Below, piece by piece: positions 21,574-34,225 of a stretch of DNA of 64,000 bases. The notes under the pieces were generated by a model that saw only the letters and a list, made by a program, of their open reading frames with translations, ran no database searches and was not told the DNA's origin. The position numbers and the translations under genes were made by a program. Every line of letters begins with the position of its first letter. The stretch's first letter is position 1. Source of the stretch: Salvator merianae (lineage: Eukaryota; Chordata; Lepidosauria; Squamata; Teiidae); assembly GCA_003586115.2 (NCBI GenBank), contig QVOM02000073.1:26734186-26798185 (forward strand), in the 5' to 3' direction.

Positions 21574-24308
21574 ATTGTCTTGTTTTAGGCATCTCAATAG
21601 ACCCAATGACCTTCTTCTTTTTTTAAAAAATGAAAACATCCTGGGGACAAGTGCTTATTTCTTTTCAAAATTGAGCCATATTTGCATTTATCTATTCCAG
21701 TACAGCAGGAGCACAATAAGCAATTCTTCTTAAACTGGGGTGGATTGTTCCTAGCCTGGAACAAGTCTGTCCACAATGGAATGGTCTGTTTTGCACATTG
21801 GAGTGTCCTATGAAGGCCCAGTGAAGAAGCGGCCTCTGATTGCTTGCTCTTTCCTCTGCCATGCAGAAGTAGCTCAAATCTCCAACCTTTTATAGCTTAT
21901 TCTTGGTAGACAAAATTCCTTCTTCTAAAAAGCAATATCTCAGAATTTACAAGCTTCCACTAATAAAAGCTCTCCCTGCACATATCTATTATTGGATTAT
22001 ATATTTCACTGTAGCTATTGAAAATAAAAGAGCAGAAACATTTTGTAACTTCTGCTTCAATGTTGAGTACATAGTTTCAAAGAATTGTTCATATTGCTAT
22101 CCCTTTGAATCCAGATTTTTTTCCTGCCATATGCTTATTATTTTCTTACACTAGGTGAACAGCCAACTATTGGGCTTCATGAAATCTGTGGCAAAATCAA
22201 CAACAACTTGCAAACAGATAATACAGACCTAGTGTATGGTTCTCTGGAATATAGTTATTTTGTATTGAGTAAAGCTAATGCATGGACATAATCCTAAAAT
22301 ATCTTTTGGGGATTTATTGGTCTCCTTACTAATTGATATAAAATTGTTAGACTACCAGAGTCATCCTTTGGGACCTATTCTAGTGCTATTGACTAATTAA
22401 GAAAGGATTTATTGGTTGGACCTTTGACTGGACTTTTATGCTATAATAGGATTATTTGAATGAACTCTTAAATTAGGTATAGGTAAGGGATAAGTAACAA
22501 AATTGTAACTCTTGTTTATTCTTTAAAAAAATGTTTAAGGATGATTTTATAAAATGCAGTTTTCTGACCACACATAAGTTTAGAGGACAGCCAAATTCTG
22601 CTGGATAGTTTTAGTCAATAAACATATTTGTACAGAGAAGCCATTTAACTTGTTAAACTCTGACAGATTATATATAACCTGTCATCTTTCTTTATCTTAC
22701 ATCATCTGGCACTCACAGTCTTGGAAGCTGCCCTACCAGAATGTTAATAAGCAACATACTACTTTATGCCAACATTATTTACCTCTAAAGCATAATTTGT
22801 AACTGATAATGGCCTAGTCCTTATTTCAGTACTACAAGATCATCTCTTTGATTCTCTGAATGCAACATCTGGCAAAACTTTCTCCCTATGCTGTTAACCT
22901 TTGTGATACTTTTCTCATGTCGCAGTATGACCATAATTCTTTTATTTTGACTTTTCCCTTCTCCTTCACACCTTACAGTGCATTCCTTCTTTCCCTTTGT
23001 AACTGTGTTCTGTCTGCTTTTGTTATATTTTGGTTGTATGCGGGTTCTTAGCTCCTTTGAAATACCATCATTTCCATTTATAGTATTCATCCTTTTTCTT
23101 TAAAAAAAAATCTTCATTTTGATTTATATTCACTTATATTTACTCTCATTCACTTTCCAGTAGACCATAACAATGTCCATCTGTATGATCACCATCTTCT
23201 GTTTTGACAAGCATGAACAGACCAGTCTACACAGTTTGTGCCAGAACATTTTTGTCTCAATATGTGAACAACGTAAACATTGCTTGCAATATCCAGTCCT
23301 ATTCTTTTGAGTAGGATTAACTTTTCACCATAATAGATGTGTTTTAATAAAAATATTAATGTAGCATATATTAAAAACTATGGTGCAATGTATTACTGGA
23401 GGGAGGGAGGGAGGGAGGGAGGAAGGAAGGAAGGAAGGAAGGAAGGAAGGAAGGAAGGAAGGAAGGAAGGAAGGAAGGAAGGAAGGAAAATAATGAATAA
23501 ATATTTGTACTGCACTCTTTTGATGATCTGACCGTGTTACCTAAGCACTCCAGTACTATATAAAAAAGAAAAGAGCTTGGAGGCCAGGATATAGGTGAAT
23601 TGATCTCTCTTTCTGAGAAGAATTCAACTTTACAGAGACTAGAATAAGAATTACCAGTTAGCTACATTCCCAGTGGCTGTTGCCATGGCTACACTCAGCT
23701 CTGATTAAAAGACACTGACAAGACATATAAAGGAGGGGGTAAAGGTAGCGAGTGGAGGAGGTGGTTTGGAAATTTAAGGCAATTGGGGGATCACTATACA
23801 TTATTTATTTGAAAATGAGAATGTTATAGAACAAATTAACCCCATAGTATTACATCCAATGCATAATTCTAACAGAAAATAACAAATGCCTTATCATTTT
23901 ACCACTTGGCTGGAAAGAACAATAGTCATGTTTAAAGTGACATTTAAGTCAAAGTCAGAGTCACTTTAAAATGTCGAGGGTTAGTTAGTTTTGTTCTCTT
24001 CAACATTTTAATGCTTCTGTGTGAAAGAAGCACATAAAGCAGCACAGTCTGTGGTAAAATTGTCTTATGTGAGTTCAGCTAAAAGGAAGCTGTGCAAGAA
24101 CCCTCCCATTCAAGCGCAATGGTGGGAACAGGAGTATCTCCAGATCATGATTAAAAATTCCATAGTTTTCTTAAATAAAAATGCCTGCATAGTATAAAAA
24201 TGAAATGAAAGAGAAAAATAAAGAGGAGACTATAGATGTGAACTGGAGGTGCTTTGCCTTTGAGGAGTCAAAATTACTTTGAGTCAAGAATAAAAGCAAC
24301 ACTCACTG
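21574..24308. other. Intergenic or intronic sequence with a (GGGA/GGAA)n tract
   Basis: No gene is recognised over 2.7 kb. A purine microsatellite lies at 23398-23490, (ggga) then (ggaa). The ORF through it encodes Glu/Gly/Arg/Lys repeats and is an artefact. Confidence 0.6.
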
Positions 24309-25539
24309 AGGCCGCGTTCCGGCATCATAAATTTAATCCGTATCAGAAGAGTACAAAGACTGAATTCGTCTTCTGGTCGTTCCCACAGTTACAGTTTAAC
24401 ACGGACTCAATTCATACCTGCCCGTTCCCACACTGATATTTCCCGTGTGTGGCACGGGGAAACCACACCTTTTCTGCCTCCACCTCTTGCCAAATTCCCC
24501 TCCCTGTGCAGTCAGTGATTGGCTGCGGTCCCAACGTTCAAATCTTGACGTCACAGGGGTGGGAAAGTCAAGCTCCGCTCTCTGCATGTCCCCACTGCTG
24601 CCTCAGAACATGGATTAACTTGGCAGTGTTACTAGTCATTCACCATTTGCTCCTTCTCCCAACTACAGCCTCTATCTACACAAGCAGAACTTTAAAACTA
24701 TGTTCCGCAAGTTTTTTAAAGGGCTTTTCAAAGGGCTTTTTAAAGGGCTTTTTAAAGGGCTGATGGTGATTTCTGCTCCCTTGCAAGTGAACTTTTGTGC
24801 AATTGTGCAATTTAAAAGTAGCGCAAAAGCAGGGAGAGGTCCGTAACGAAGGGAAAAAGTGGGGAGGGAACGTGGGGGAGGGGGGCTCTACTATCTTGAC
24901 AGTGCAGTTCATTGCCAGCAAATGGACTCTGTCTCATCTTCCCCTGAGACATCCACAGCAGCTTGTGTCCCTGCTGTGTAGCTGTGTGCTGCCGATGGCA
25001 AAACTCATCTTGAGTGGCTTCTTTGTTGGGGCAAGAGGACTGCAGCCCCAAACAGGTGCAGTTTATTTTTTGGTTTAAAGAGCAGACAGAAGTGGAGGAA
25101 GCCTTTAATTTCTTCGTGGCAGTGTCAAATGGGGGATTAAGAAAGAGAAAGGACCGCAGCTTAGCGAAGTAAAAAGGAGAATGGTTTCTTTTCCCCTGGC
25201 AGCGACGGAAGGGGAGATAATGGAGGCAGAGGAAACTACTGCATTTCCTGCCCACCCATAAAGTCTGTCATTGGATGGCACAAAATGGGGATCCCTCCCT
25301 CTGCATGCCCCCCAAAAAGTATGGTCCCTCCCAAATAGTCTCTTTCCCCATTCCCACATCACAAAGTAAAGCACGCTAACAATCTGGAACGGCTTGAGAC
25401 TTCATTATATCCGAATACAAAGTAGTCCAGATTTCGCCGATATAGTCCAGAAAAAGTACGGAACGGCAAGATCATGTCGGGACAAAGGGAACTGAAGACA
25501 GCCTGTAAACTGATTAAATGCCGCATCGGAACGTGGCCT
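24309..25539. mobile_element. Candidate DNA transposon with AGGCC(G/A)CGTTCCG termini
   Basis: The left end reads aggccgcgttccggcatcat. The right end, on the minus strand, reads aggccacgttccgatgcggc, and both then share ttaatc. Internal copies of cgttcc also occur near both ends. Inside are a perfect TGACGTCA CRE site at 24546-24553, an ATTGG box at 24518-24522 and a 12-bp repeat (tttttaaagggc) about four times at 24711-24760. ORFs of up to 147 codons lie on both strands without recognisable domains. No target duplication was seen, so the superfamily is open. Confidence 0.55.
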
Positions 25540-26531
25540 AACAGAGCAAAATGCTCAAGACACTCTGTTTAGTAAACAAGAAAATGGATGTTTAATGGAT
25601 GTTCAGTAAGGCAACACAGCCATGAAAGAAAATCGCTTTAAGGTCAGATGATCAAAATCATAATTCATACCTAATAGGGATAGAATGTTCCTTCTGCCAT
25701 CAGTCATACATTATAAAATACCGTATTTTGCTCCTATGTGCTATTCCACACAATTGTTGGTAAGTAAGGATACACTAGAGGAGGAGAAAGAAAGGACTGA
25801 ATATGTTGCCTAAAAGAGATTGGATAGTTTGCCACACAATTCCATCACCCCATCCACCTATCCACGGAGGAAATGAGGAGAGTTACCACTTAGTTCCCAT
25901 TCAATTGCTCAAACAGCTTACCAGTTTCTATTAGTCAATTTATTAACTTTTTCTCACTATTTTGTCATTCTAATGGACAATTTTTACAGATACATTCTCA
26001 CTATTTGGGATATTATTGGTTGATCGTCTATTGGTCAATTGCACTCTGAATGGCAACCTGACTGAACATTTCATTGAATAGGAATCAAGGGTATGGCAGC
26101 ACTATGCTGAAGAGGGTGGGAAATCCCGCCCTCCTGCCTTTTGTTCCATTGCATCATGCACTTACTCTCATTTCTGAAGCATCTATAAAGTGCTTAGAGA
26201 TTTTCCCATGTTTTCTGCTTTCGGATAAAACTATATAGTGGACACTGATTGGGAATGGCACAACAATGAAGACGTCTAACTGTTGTATCTCTCTGCCATT
26301 TTAGTGTTCTTTTAAAAAGTAATTGGCCTAAAATAAACCATAGCCCAACACCATATATGTCCTTGCCTCTTCCATCAATGACTAGGCTCTGCTGAGGTCA
26401 GTTAAAGCTTCCACACATAACCACCAATTTCATTAAACAAAACATTACAGTATTTTTGGCATAACTCTGCAGGAAACTCAAGGAATTCCATAAGATGCAG
26501 TTTAGCAGTGGAGGAGGCATGAGATCCTTAG
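25540..26531. other. No recognised feature
   Basis: AT-rich sequence without credible ORFs or repeat termini. Confidence 0.5.
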
Positions 26532-26633
26532 GCCCTTTCCACACTTGGTCAGTAGATAGGACCAAACTATTTCCTAGTATGCTTAGTTTGTGCTGGACTA
26601 GCATTATCCAGCCCCAAATCACCTAAAAGGGCC
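26532..26633. repeat. Short GGCC-TTTCCACACTT palindromic element
   Basis: The left end is ggccctttccacacttgg and the right end ends aaagggcc, the inverted start. The length of about 100 bases suggests a deletion derivative of the 27576/56799 family. Confidence 0.5.
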
Positions 26634-26703
26634 ATATCCATGTTTACTGGTAGACCTGATTGAAGAGGTCTACAATTGTTCCATGCTGTCTATTCCACTG
26701 CAG

Positions 26704-27269
26704 TAGGGATGTGCACAAAGGCACTTTTCCCTTTTCGATTCGCAGGAATGCGAAGCTCCTAGGCTTCATTTTCACGTGAAAAAATATCTGCGAAAATGAA
26801 GCCCTTCGTCTTCATGGCGAAGATTTTCACCGCGACCGGAAGCAGAGAAATCAAGGCAAAGGGATGGCGCTCGCCTGTCTCTCATCCCCCCCCCCCAGTC
26901 TGTCAGTCGGGAATGAGAGACAGCGATCGGAAACGTCAGAAAATCAATGCCGAATCTGATCGCTAAAGTTAAGTGCTGCCTGTCACAGAGGCAGCACTAC
27001 TTTAGTGATCGGATTCAGCATTGATTTTCTGACGTTTCTGATCATTTTCCCTCTTTTAGGCTGCATGAAGCTTCTAAGCTTCAATGCAAAGGAGCTTCTC
27101 GTGACCAAAAAGAGGGAGCTCGCGGCAAATGGCGAAGGTCTCGAAGGTCGCTGGGACCTTCGCCATTCGCATTCGCGAACCCCTTTTGGCTTCGGATTTT
27201 GTGCGAAGATGGCGGAAACGCCATTTTCGCATGAAATACGAAGTGCACGAAGCTTCTTGCGCACCCCTA
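26704..27269. mobile_element. hAT-like hairpin MITE, copy 5, complete with target duplication
   Basis: It starts TAGGGATGTGCACAAAGG and ends TTGCGCACCCCTA, with the exact 8-bp direct repeat cactgcag at 26696-26703 and 27270-27277. A 119-base palindrome at 26925-27043 has arms of nearly 55 bases with few mismatches. A ctgtcag-type block and a C-run lie to its left. The 126- and 130-codon ORFs across it arise from the palindrome and TTCG-rich termini and are not genes. Confidence 0.9.
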
Positions 27270-27575
27270 CACTGCAGTCATTAGCATTTCCACCCCTGGT
27301 CTGGGACAAGATCTGTGCATTACCTGCTGCAGCCCCATCTTTGAAGCCCAAGAACCTCCCTCTGAAGATCAACATCGGAACCTAGACACAGAGGTAGATG
27401 CACTGTCTGTTCTGCTGAGTCCCATCCTCATGCAACAGATGTGATATAGGAATGACAGATGCCTGGGCCAATTTCTGGCAGGGGTGGGTGGTGCCTGAGA
27501 TGGAGATACGGTTAGTGTGGTTCAGAACAGTTATAGTGTGTCTGTATTGCTGCTGAAGGTGGGCCAGGACATACA

Positions 27576-27731
27576 GGCCCTTTCTGCACTTGGACTTATT
27601 CCAGATTATATCTCAGAATAGGGACCTACCATCTGTATGCTAGTGCAGGCTATGGTAGGCCCTGGGCAAGACCTTCCATAGTTTACACTAGCATGTGGAT
27701 ATTCACAGTAAGGCCGAGTGCAGAAAGGGCC
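27576..27731. mobile_element. Palindromic GGCCCTTTCTGCACTTGG MITE, copy 1
   Basis: The 156-bp element has both ends ggccctttctgcact, inverted. The next bases on each side are also inverted (attccagattatat and the tagtgca-gctatggtagg block against ccatagtttacactag). A sister with the same arms lies at 56799-56978. A target duplication is not obvious. Confidence 0.65.
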
Positions 27732-27808
27732 ATAGAATCCCTGCCCTCCCAATCCAGACATTGCCTTACATCTTGTCACAAGGATAGCTGGATTGTTCCA
27801 GACATAGT

Positions 27809-28335
27809 GGGCCTGTTTGCACTTAGCGAGTGGAACATTCCAGGTCACTAACTGGAACGGAGCATTTGCACATGCAAACAGCAGCAGCTGACTGGAAACT
27901 CACCAAAGCCCACCTGAAGCTCACCTGAAGCCTACCAGCTGTGGTCAAGAAAATTGTAGTCTCGAAGCTGACTAGTACTGTTAGGTGTGAATCAGGACAG
28001 GTGCATTCGCACCACTTTCAGGTTTGGAATGGCAAGGAGGCATGGAGTGCACAGCTGCATCTGCGCCATTAGACAGTTTGAATCCAGCCCTCACTAGGTT
28101 TGAACTTTGGGGTTTGGAACCTGACGGCCCTTCCAGACATAGCTCCGGACACAGCTCCTCTGGTTCTGAACCCAGCTACCTAATTAGTGCACTCCCATTT
28201 GCACTTCTTCCCCAGCTGTTCATCTTGCGGAGCCTTCCAGCACTGACAGTGCGAATACTCCTCACTGTACTCAATGCTGACTGGCCCAAACCATGCCAAT
28301 TAGAGCATTCTACTGTAGTAAGTGTGGAAATGTCC
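27809..28335. mobile_element. Candidate GGGCCTGTTTGCACTTAGC element
   Basis: The left end is gggcctgtttgcacttagc. The right end read inward is ggacatttccacacttact. Both resemble family A termini. The interior includes gttccagttagtgacctggaa-type inverted repeats near 27832-27860. The 141-codon ORF that starts inside (28024-28449) runs past the end and has no domain signal. Confidence 0.4.
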
Positions 28336-29919
28336 AGTGAGTTCAGACACAGTCTTAGATCGTGGTTTGAATTAGCCTTTTATGAGAAGCTGCTGGATTG
28401 GAGCAGCCCTAGCAGGGGCTTCCAGTGCTTACCATTCAAATTGATCTAAAGGTAGGTGAAAGTAAGAGGAAAAGGAGAGAAAAGGAAGAAAATAAATCTG
28501 AAAGGATCAAATCAAAAGAACCATTACAAAATATTTTCGGTATTATATGTAGACCAAGAACACATGGGCCCTAATTCTGAGAGGGGAAAATTACTGTATA
28601 TACAGTCAATCTGGAAGAAAAAATAATGATCTCAATGGCTTCCCATCACTAGGAAAAAATAGGCATAGGGAAATTTCTGGCTTTGGAAGTGAATTTCTAG
28701 AACACCAGCAACAGCAGCAGCAGCAGCAGGAGCAGCAACATGAATCTAATTACAATCTGCAGATTTTCAACATAAAGAAATTGAAATGAAGATGTGCATG
28801 TAGAATATATAATGTGGTTTCATAAATCTTGAAATCAAAGCTTATTAGAGCTATTTAAGGCCATAAATCCTTAGGCTATACTAGTGGTTCAGTACAGGGT
28901 AGGACATTATCTACAGATAACATCTACCTAGAATCGGTCAGCTGGCAGGACTTCTGCAAGTCCCTGCACCAGATAAAGACACTTCCTGCCTCTTCCTCTG
29001 AAATAGGGACCTTTCTGAAAAATGGAAGTGACCACTCTGAAGTCATTTCCTTCAAAGGGGTTGGAATGAGAGGGTTGTTTTCATGGATTCAAAATGAATT
29101 AGATTCATTATATTGAAAATCTTTATTGTTCTTTTTCTAATTTAATTATTTAAGACATATAAAATTTACATTTATTCAAAAATCATACACTAACATTTTT
29201 TACTACTGACTTCCTCCTTTCAAAGTTCCTTCTATATTTCATGTTTCTTGCCCCTACTGATCACTCAGTTTTTTTTCTTCTATGGATTGTCTTCTTTTCT
29301 CTTCATTCTTCAAATCCAGAAATCACAAGTCCTCTTTCCAATGGCTTGCTGTCATAATCTCTCAAGATTTCCAATATAATTTTCATGGAAACCCTAGAAG
29401 TGCTGGAAAAAAAATGAAAAATTGGCTAGAAAGCTGGAGTGACACTATGTGGTCACTACATGAAAAGAATCAAAGGAAAGGTAAATAAGAGAAAGAAGTG
29501 GGAAGGACTGCAGAATGGAATGTTGAAAAAAGAAACAAAAGACCTATTATGTATGGTCTTAGAACAAGTCTTGAAAACAAACACCACAGAAGCAAACATT
29601 GAATAGCAAATGAGGATAGCAAATGAGGACCATACAAAAGAAAGCTAGATCACCTCATTAGCTCATGCAATAAGCTTGTAGAGGCTGGATATAATAAAAA
29701 AAGGTTAAAATAAACTCACAGCAAATATACATTTCAATCTTGTAAAAATTGGCAGGAACATAAACCAGAAAATATTGTGGAAAATATTGATATAAAAATA
29801 TTATGGGGCTTTAAAGTTCATACCCATAGACAATTGAATTGTAATATGTCTGACATTTCTGTGGTTGAGAAAAATAAAATTGCAATCATAGATATGGCTA
29901 GTCCAGAAGGTGGCATTTA
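28336..29919. other. Unassigned, short CAG-rich tract
   Basis: A CAG-rich run lies at 28703-28738. The rest is AT-rich and without recognisable elements. Confidence 0.5.
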
Positions 29920-30060
29920 TTTATTTTTATATTCAAGAATTTATACCCCACCATTCACCCAAAAGTCCCAGGGCAGACCATACCATTCAATAAAAAACAA
30001 CCCAATAAAACAGTATTTAAAAAGCTTAAAATATAGTCCTCAGGTGAGTTAGTTCAAGTG
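29920..30060 (-). repeat. L2-type LINE 3' tail
   Basis: The order tttatttatttttatat, then taccccacc and tcccagggcagacc, is the reverse of the usual L2/CR1-group tail in reptiles (ccctggg-ggtgg-ataaaaataaataaa). Only the 3' untranslated end is present. Confidence 0.5.
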
Positions 30061-30599
30061 TTCATTTGTGCCTGGAGGCAATAATGGACTGGACACGGAC
30101 CAATAAATTGAGACTGAATCCAGATGAGATGGAGATACTGTTTGTCATGTGGTCTTGAGTCCAAGAAGTTAAGGAGCATCAAATTCTGAATGCGGACATT
30201 TTGCCCCAGAAATAATGGGTGCATGATCTGTTTGTGCTCCTGGTTTCTTCTCTATCATATGAGCCCCATGGGCAATGCATGTATTCAATATATACAGACA
30301 TGGGTTTAAAATCTTTTCTATATTCTGATGCTGCTTAAGGGTCAATATTGCTTTACTTTAATCCTGTCTGATTCTGGGCAAGAGTAGCTACATAATTGCT
30401 TTTGGCACATAGCATCTTATAGGTGGCCCAGACGTGGGTGACATAGTTGGTCGAGCTTACCTTTTGACCCCTGGGAAAAATGCATCCATACACTTGGCAA
30501 GAAAGCGAACAGAGATAAAGAAGAAACATCCAGCCAAACACTAATGAGGACTTAGAGGGTGAGAAAGCCACCTATGTGAACAAACAAGCATAGCTAATG

Positions 30600-31060
30600 A
30601 CTTCAGCTGTCTATAAAAAAGGGGACCTGAGATCAGTCACTTAGGACTTTTACACAGATCTGACTGAGAGGTGCTTTGTGCCAATGGCCAGAATTGGGTT
30701 ATACCTGCCTTCATCCTCTTGGGCTGCATGCAGACATTGCTTACTTATTCTGTTATATTTGAATATTCTGAAATATCCATGTTTTATTCCAGAATATCCA
30801 AATATTTTGGAATAAATAAGACACAAATGGGCACAGGGTTGCAGTATGTATCTTTTGTCTGATGCCATGCCTATTGCTAGGTTTTTTGTTTGAAAGCTGC
30901 TATTCTAATTAACCAAAGTTACCTCTGTTTCTGTCTGCTGGAGTATGTTTTATTGCTTTTATCTTGTAATCTGTTTCTTGAAGTAAAATAAGCCTTCTTC
31001 TTTCTACACCTTGTTTGCTCATTGCCTTGAATCCAAAGAACCCCCAGCAGAGGGGGGCAA
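30600..31060 (+). repeat. LTR-like segment containing a palindromic MITE remnant
   Basis: A TATA box (ctataaaa) lies near 30611, and a later T-rich stretch near 30945-31010 resembles an LTR U3/R/U5 arrangement. The piece 30727-30817 is a deleted relative of the palindromic MITE at 16699-16854 (attgcttacttattc and ttccagaatatccaaatat arms). LTR termini and target duplications are not established, so the LTR reading is weak; the MITE relation is clear. Confidence 0.4.
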
Positions 31061-31061
31061 G

Positions 31062-31250
31062 ACATTTCGCAAAACATACCTTTTCATCCAGGTCTTTTGA
31101 TACTTAGCTTCCTCTGAGTGTTGTCCTGTCAGGGAGGGAGGGGTAATATTTTAGGTATGATTTAAGATTTTTTGTGGATTTTATCTTTTGACTATTTTGA
31201 CCCATCTGGGACTGTTGGGTGAAAGGCAGGATATAAATACTTGCATAGAT
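31062..31250 (+). repeat. L2-type LINE 3' end
   Basis: It contains a coding tail resembling K-T-Y-L-F-H (cataccttttcatcc), a T-rich 3' untranslated part and the closing ggtgaaaggcaggatataaata, all typical of L2-like tails. Confidence 0.5.
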
Positions 31251-33609
31251 AAAAATAAGAATTTGCACCAATAGTTAATGGCACTTCAAGTATAATACCA
31301 AATATCAGCTGGAGCATGGACAGCATACAGATGGAGTTAGGGTCAGAAGTACTAACAAGTTCAACTGAAGAAAGTCTTGAATAACACAGTACTGTTCCCC
31401 TTGTAACTTAACAGAGATCTACTGAGGAATAGGAGTTATTCATGGATCAGGGTAGAGCTCCTTGGCTGGAATCAGGAATGAAAAAATGCCTCCTTCGCAG
31501 CTTCCTGGAGCAAGCAAGAACCTGCTGAAAATCTTTGGGTAGACGGAGGGTGTGGTCAAACAGGACTCTTTTGGAATGCTCTTTATAAAAGATCAGTGAA
31601 TGCGGGGAAAAAAAAGTTTCACACAGACTTAAATAAGCACCTAAAAAGTCTCCTAATTTGCTTATCTTCCTCTTTGTTTTCTGCGCTCATGTCCCATTGG
31701 CCACCACTGACCCATTTTTCCAAGACCCTCATTGGTTGGGCAGCTGTTTCTAGGCTACAAGCCTCTGTATTGGCTAAAGGAGCCTCTGTAACCTCCTACA
31801 CCCTCCACCCCACACTGCAAGTCACCCCAAGAGTGGGAAAATCGTGTCTGTGAAAGGGGCAAATGAAAGGCGATTCTGGAATGAGGTAAAACACTTTTTA
31901 TATATTTTATGTTTGTCCCTAGGGTCTCAAATTCACCCTGGGGACATGCCTAAGACAAGGTCCACATGACAGTGGAGAAAACATGGCAATCAGAGATCTG
32001 TGCTTCAGCAATCTTCAGTTGATATGCAGTCCATTGCTAAAGTGACAGCATGTGGTTCTCCTGCCTGCTGCTTCTCTCCCAGTGATGAGAACACCACAGT
32101 GGGAAACTTTAGTTTCCTGGTTCAATGTTTCCACCTGGGACTTTTTGGAGAGCACAGGAAATGGCCATGGAACTCAGGAAATGAAGAGCACTGTTGAATA
32201 GTAAGTGAAGACAACAAGTGAGTTCAAAGCAATGGGAAGTGCTATCAGAGCTCTTCCTATCAATCTGCCATTACAGCACTCTAACAAGAATTTATGGTAC
32301 AGAAGGCACTCCTAGGGCTCACAATCATGCATATTCTGTGGCCTGGAAGTGCTCTTGTAGTAGAACAGGGGCACAAAATGTGTGACTCCTGAACCACTAG
32401 ATTAATCCTATGGTACCATAAAATCCTCACATGATCTTGCCTGAAAGTTCCTGAGGCTGAGCCTGGTTGCAGCTGTTTACAACAACCCAGGAAGCCATTT
32501 TTATTTTTTTCCACTTAATACAAAATCACTGACCTAGAGGAAACTCAAATAAGCAGTCCAAAGTGAAAGTCAGATGCTGAAAACAACAGAAAAGCCAGGC
32601 ACAAAAACTTCAAGAATCCTTTGTCTTACAAAAGACTGGATATTGAGGGAATAAATAGTTGCTCAGCTTTCCTACTTATCTGTTTTCCTTGATTATGATT
32701 CCTTGCAGCTGTGAAGAATGCTAAATGGTGTTCAAATCCCAGTGGTACAGCAGGGCATTACACAAGCACAAGAAATAATTGGAAGACCTCAGAATACATA
32801 AAATTCCAGAACTGGAAAAAACTATCAACAACTCATAATTAGCCATATTATTTGAAGACACCTTATTGATGCCTATATTCCTGGTTAGGGTTCATATTAA
32901 CAAGGAGCCAAAACTCCAGGCATTATATCTCCAGACATGTGCAGACACCCAAAAGCAACATCAACTTAATTTGTTTTCCTTGCAAAAGAAGGAAGGCTCA
33001 ATCTTGCAAAAAAGGAACAAAGTTGCAGTTCTGTACACAATGCAGCCTGGCTGGACTGGCCAATGCACATCCCTGGCTTAATTGCTGTTGGACCTGGGAC
33101 ACATCAATATACTTGTGTCTACACAAGGCAGGAAGCTTCAGCTTCTGTGAGCATGTGCAGCAGTTCCTTGAGTAGCTGTGACCAATTTAAATGAGCCACA
33201 GAGAGGTAATGGGAGACACGAGGTAGTCAAGGCACGAGGTAGCAAGCTGAAACTCCTCTGTAAGCTCTGACATTCAGATGCCGTTACTAAATGTTCAGCT
33301 CCTCTCAGATGCTCTGGTAGGGGTAGTACTTAGCTCAAAGGCACACTGACCAGTGTTATCAAACTAATGTGGTGTCTTTGGTGACTGTTTTGACATCTGG
33401 GCATTCATTCCACTGGGAAAAGTCAAGAGAATATTTAATTGCCAATATTATTGAAAATAACTGGAAAAAAATATGCAGCCTTGAGCAATTTCCACATGAG
33501 TGATCCAGGCCAAGAGCAGCAGCTGGCAACCCAAGTCAGGCGCTGCTTATTCTGATGCTACCCAGCCTGACCAAACTTTGAAAGCTGGGAACAAAAGTTC
33601 ACTGTCTCC
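31251..33609. other. Unassigned sequence
   Basis: No gene is recognised. Short ORFs (up to 85 codons) have no domain features. A tttcctgg/ccaggaaa-like inverted repeat occurs around 32105-32170. Confidence 0.45.
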
Positions 33610-33850
33610 AGAGTTGCTGGCCAGGGCTGTTTTTGCTGGACACATAGAAATGGTCCATTTCCATGACTGTTTCTGGGAGCCCAGCAAAATGGTACTCAGT
33701 TCTGTATGCCAGATGAACTAATCCAGTTGCCTGCATGTCAGATGGCTAATCCGGTCTACTGTGAGAAGCATGTGGAAGTCTACTTTAAAGTGGTCTCACA
33801 TTGTCCCACTCTCCAGCATCATTTTTGTGCTGAAGAGTGGGCCAGCTATG
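33610..33850 (-). repeat. Interspersed repeat B, minus-strand copy
   Basis: Reverse-complemented, it shares gcaccattttgctgggctcc-type and cagatgg blocks and the ctttaaagtggtctc block with the copies at 8590 and 46180. Confidence 0.5.
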
Positions 33851-34225
33851 ACCATTTTGCAGAAAGGCTGATCCCTGGAAGGTAGGGCTTGCCAGGAAGA
33901 ATGATCTTAGAAACATAGAAACACAGAAACCTAGAGTTGGAAGGGACCTCCTGGATCATCAAGTCCAACCCCCTGCTCAATGCAGGATTCCCTAAACCAT
34001 CCCCGATAAATGGCCGTCCAGTCTCCGCTCGAAGACCTCCATCGAAGGGGAACTCACCACCTCCTGTGGCAACCTATTCCACTGGTTGATCGTCCTTACT
34101 GTCATAAATTTTTTTCTAACATCTAATCTGAATCTTTTCCCCTGCAGTTTCATCCCATTGCTTCTAGTCCTTCTTTGTGCAAGTGAGAACAGGTCTGATC
34201 CTTCTGCACTGTGACAGCCCTTTAG

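Noticed and set aside
23337..23531. ORF with a Gly/Arg/Glu/Lys repeat
   Set aside because: It is the translation of the (GGGA/GGAA)n microsatellite.
24812..25255. 147-codon minus-strand ORF
   Set aside because: It overlaps plus-strand ORFs of similar size within the AGGCC-ended element. There is no motif, and composition follows the GC-richer background.
26983..27385. Overlapping ORFs of 126 and 130 codons on opposite strands
   Set aside because: Both are caused by the 119-base palindrome and the TTCG-rich end of hAT copy 5.
28024..28449. 141-codon ORF as a possible gene
   Set aside because: It begins inside a palindromic element and runs out of it. There is no domain signal and no splice or promoter context.
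32725..32760. Possible tRNA or MIR B-box at gttcaaatccc
   Set aside because: No A-box or tRNA-like fold lies upstream at the right distance, and MIR core motifs are not visible.
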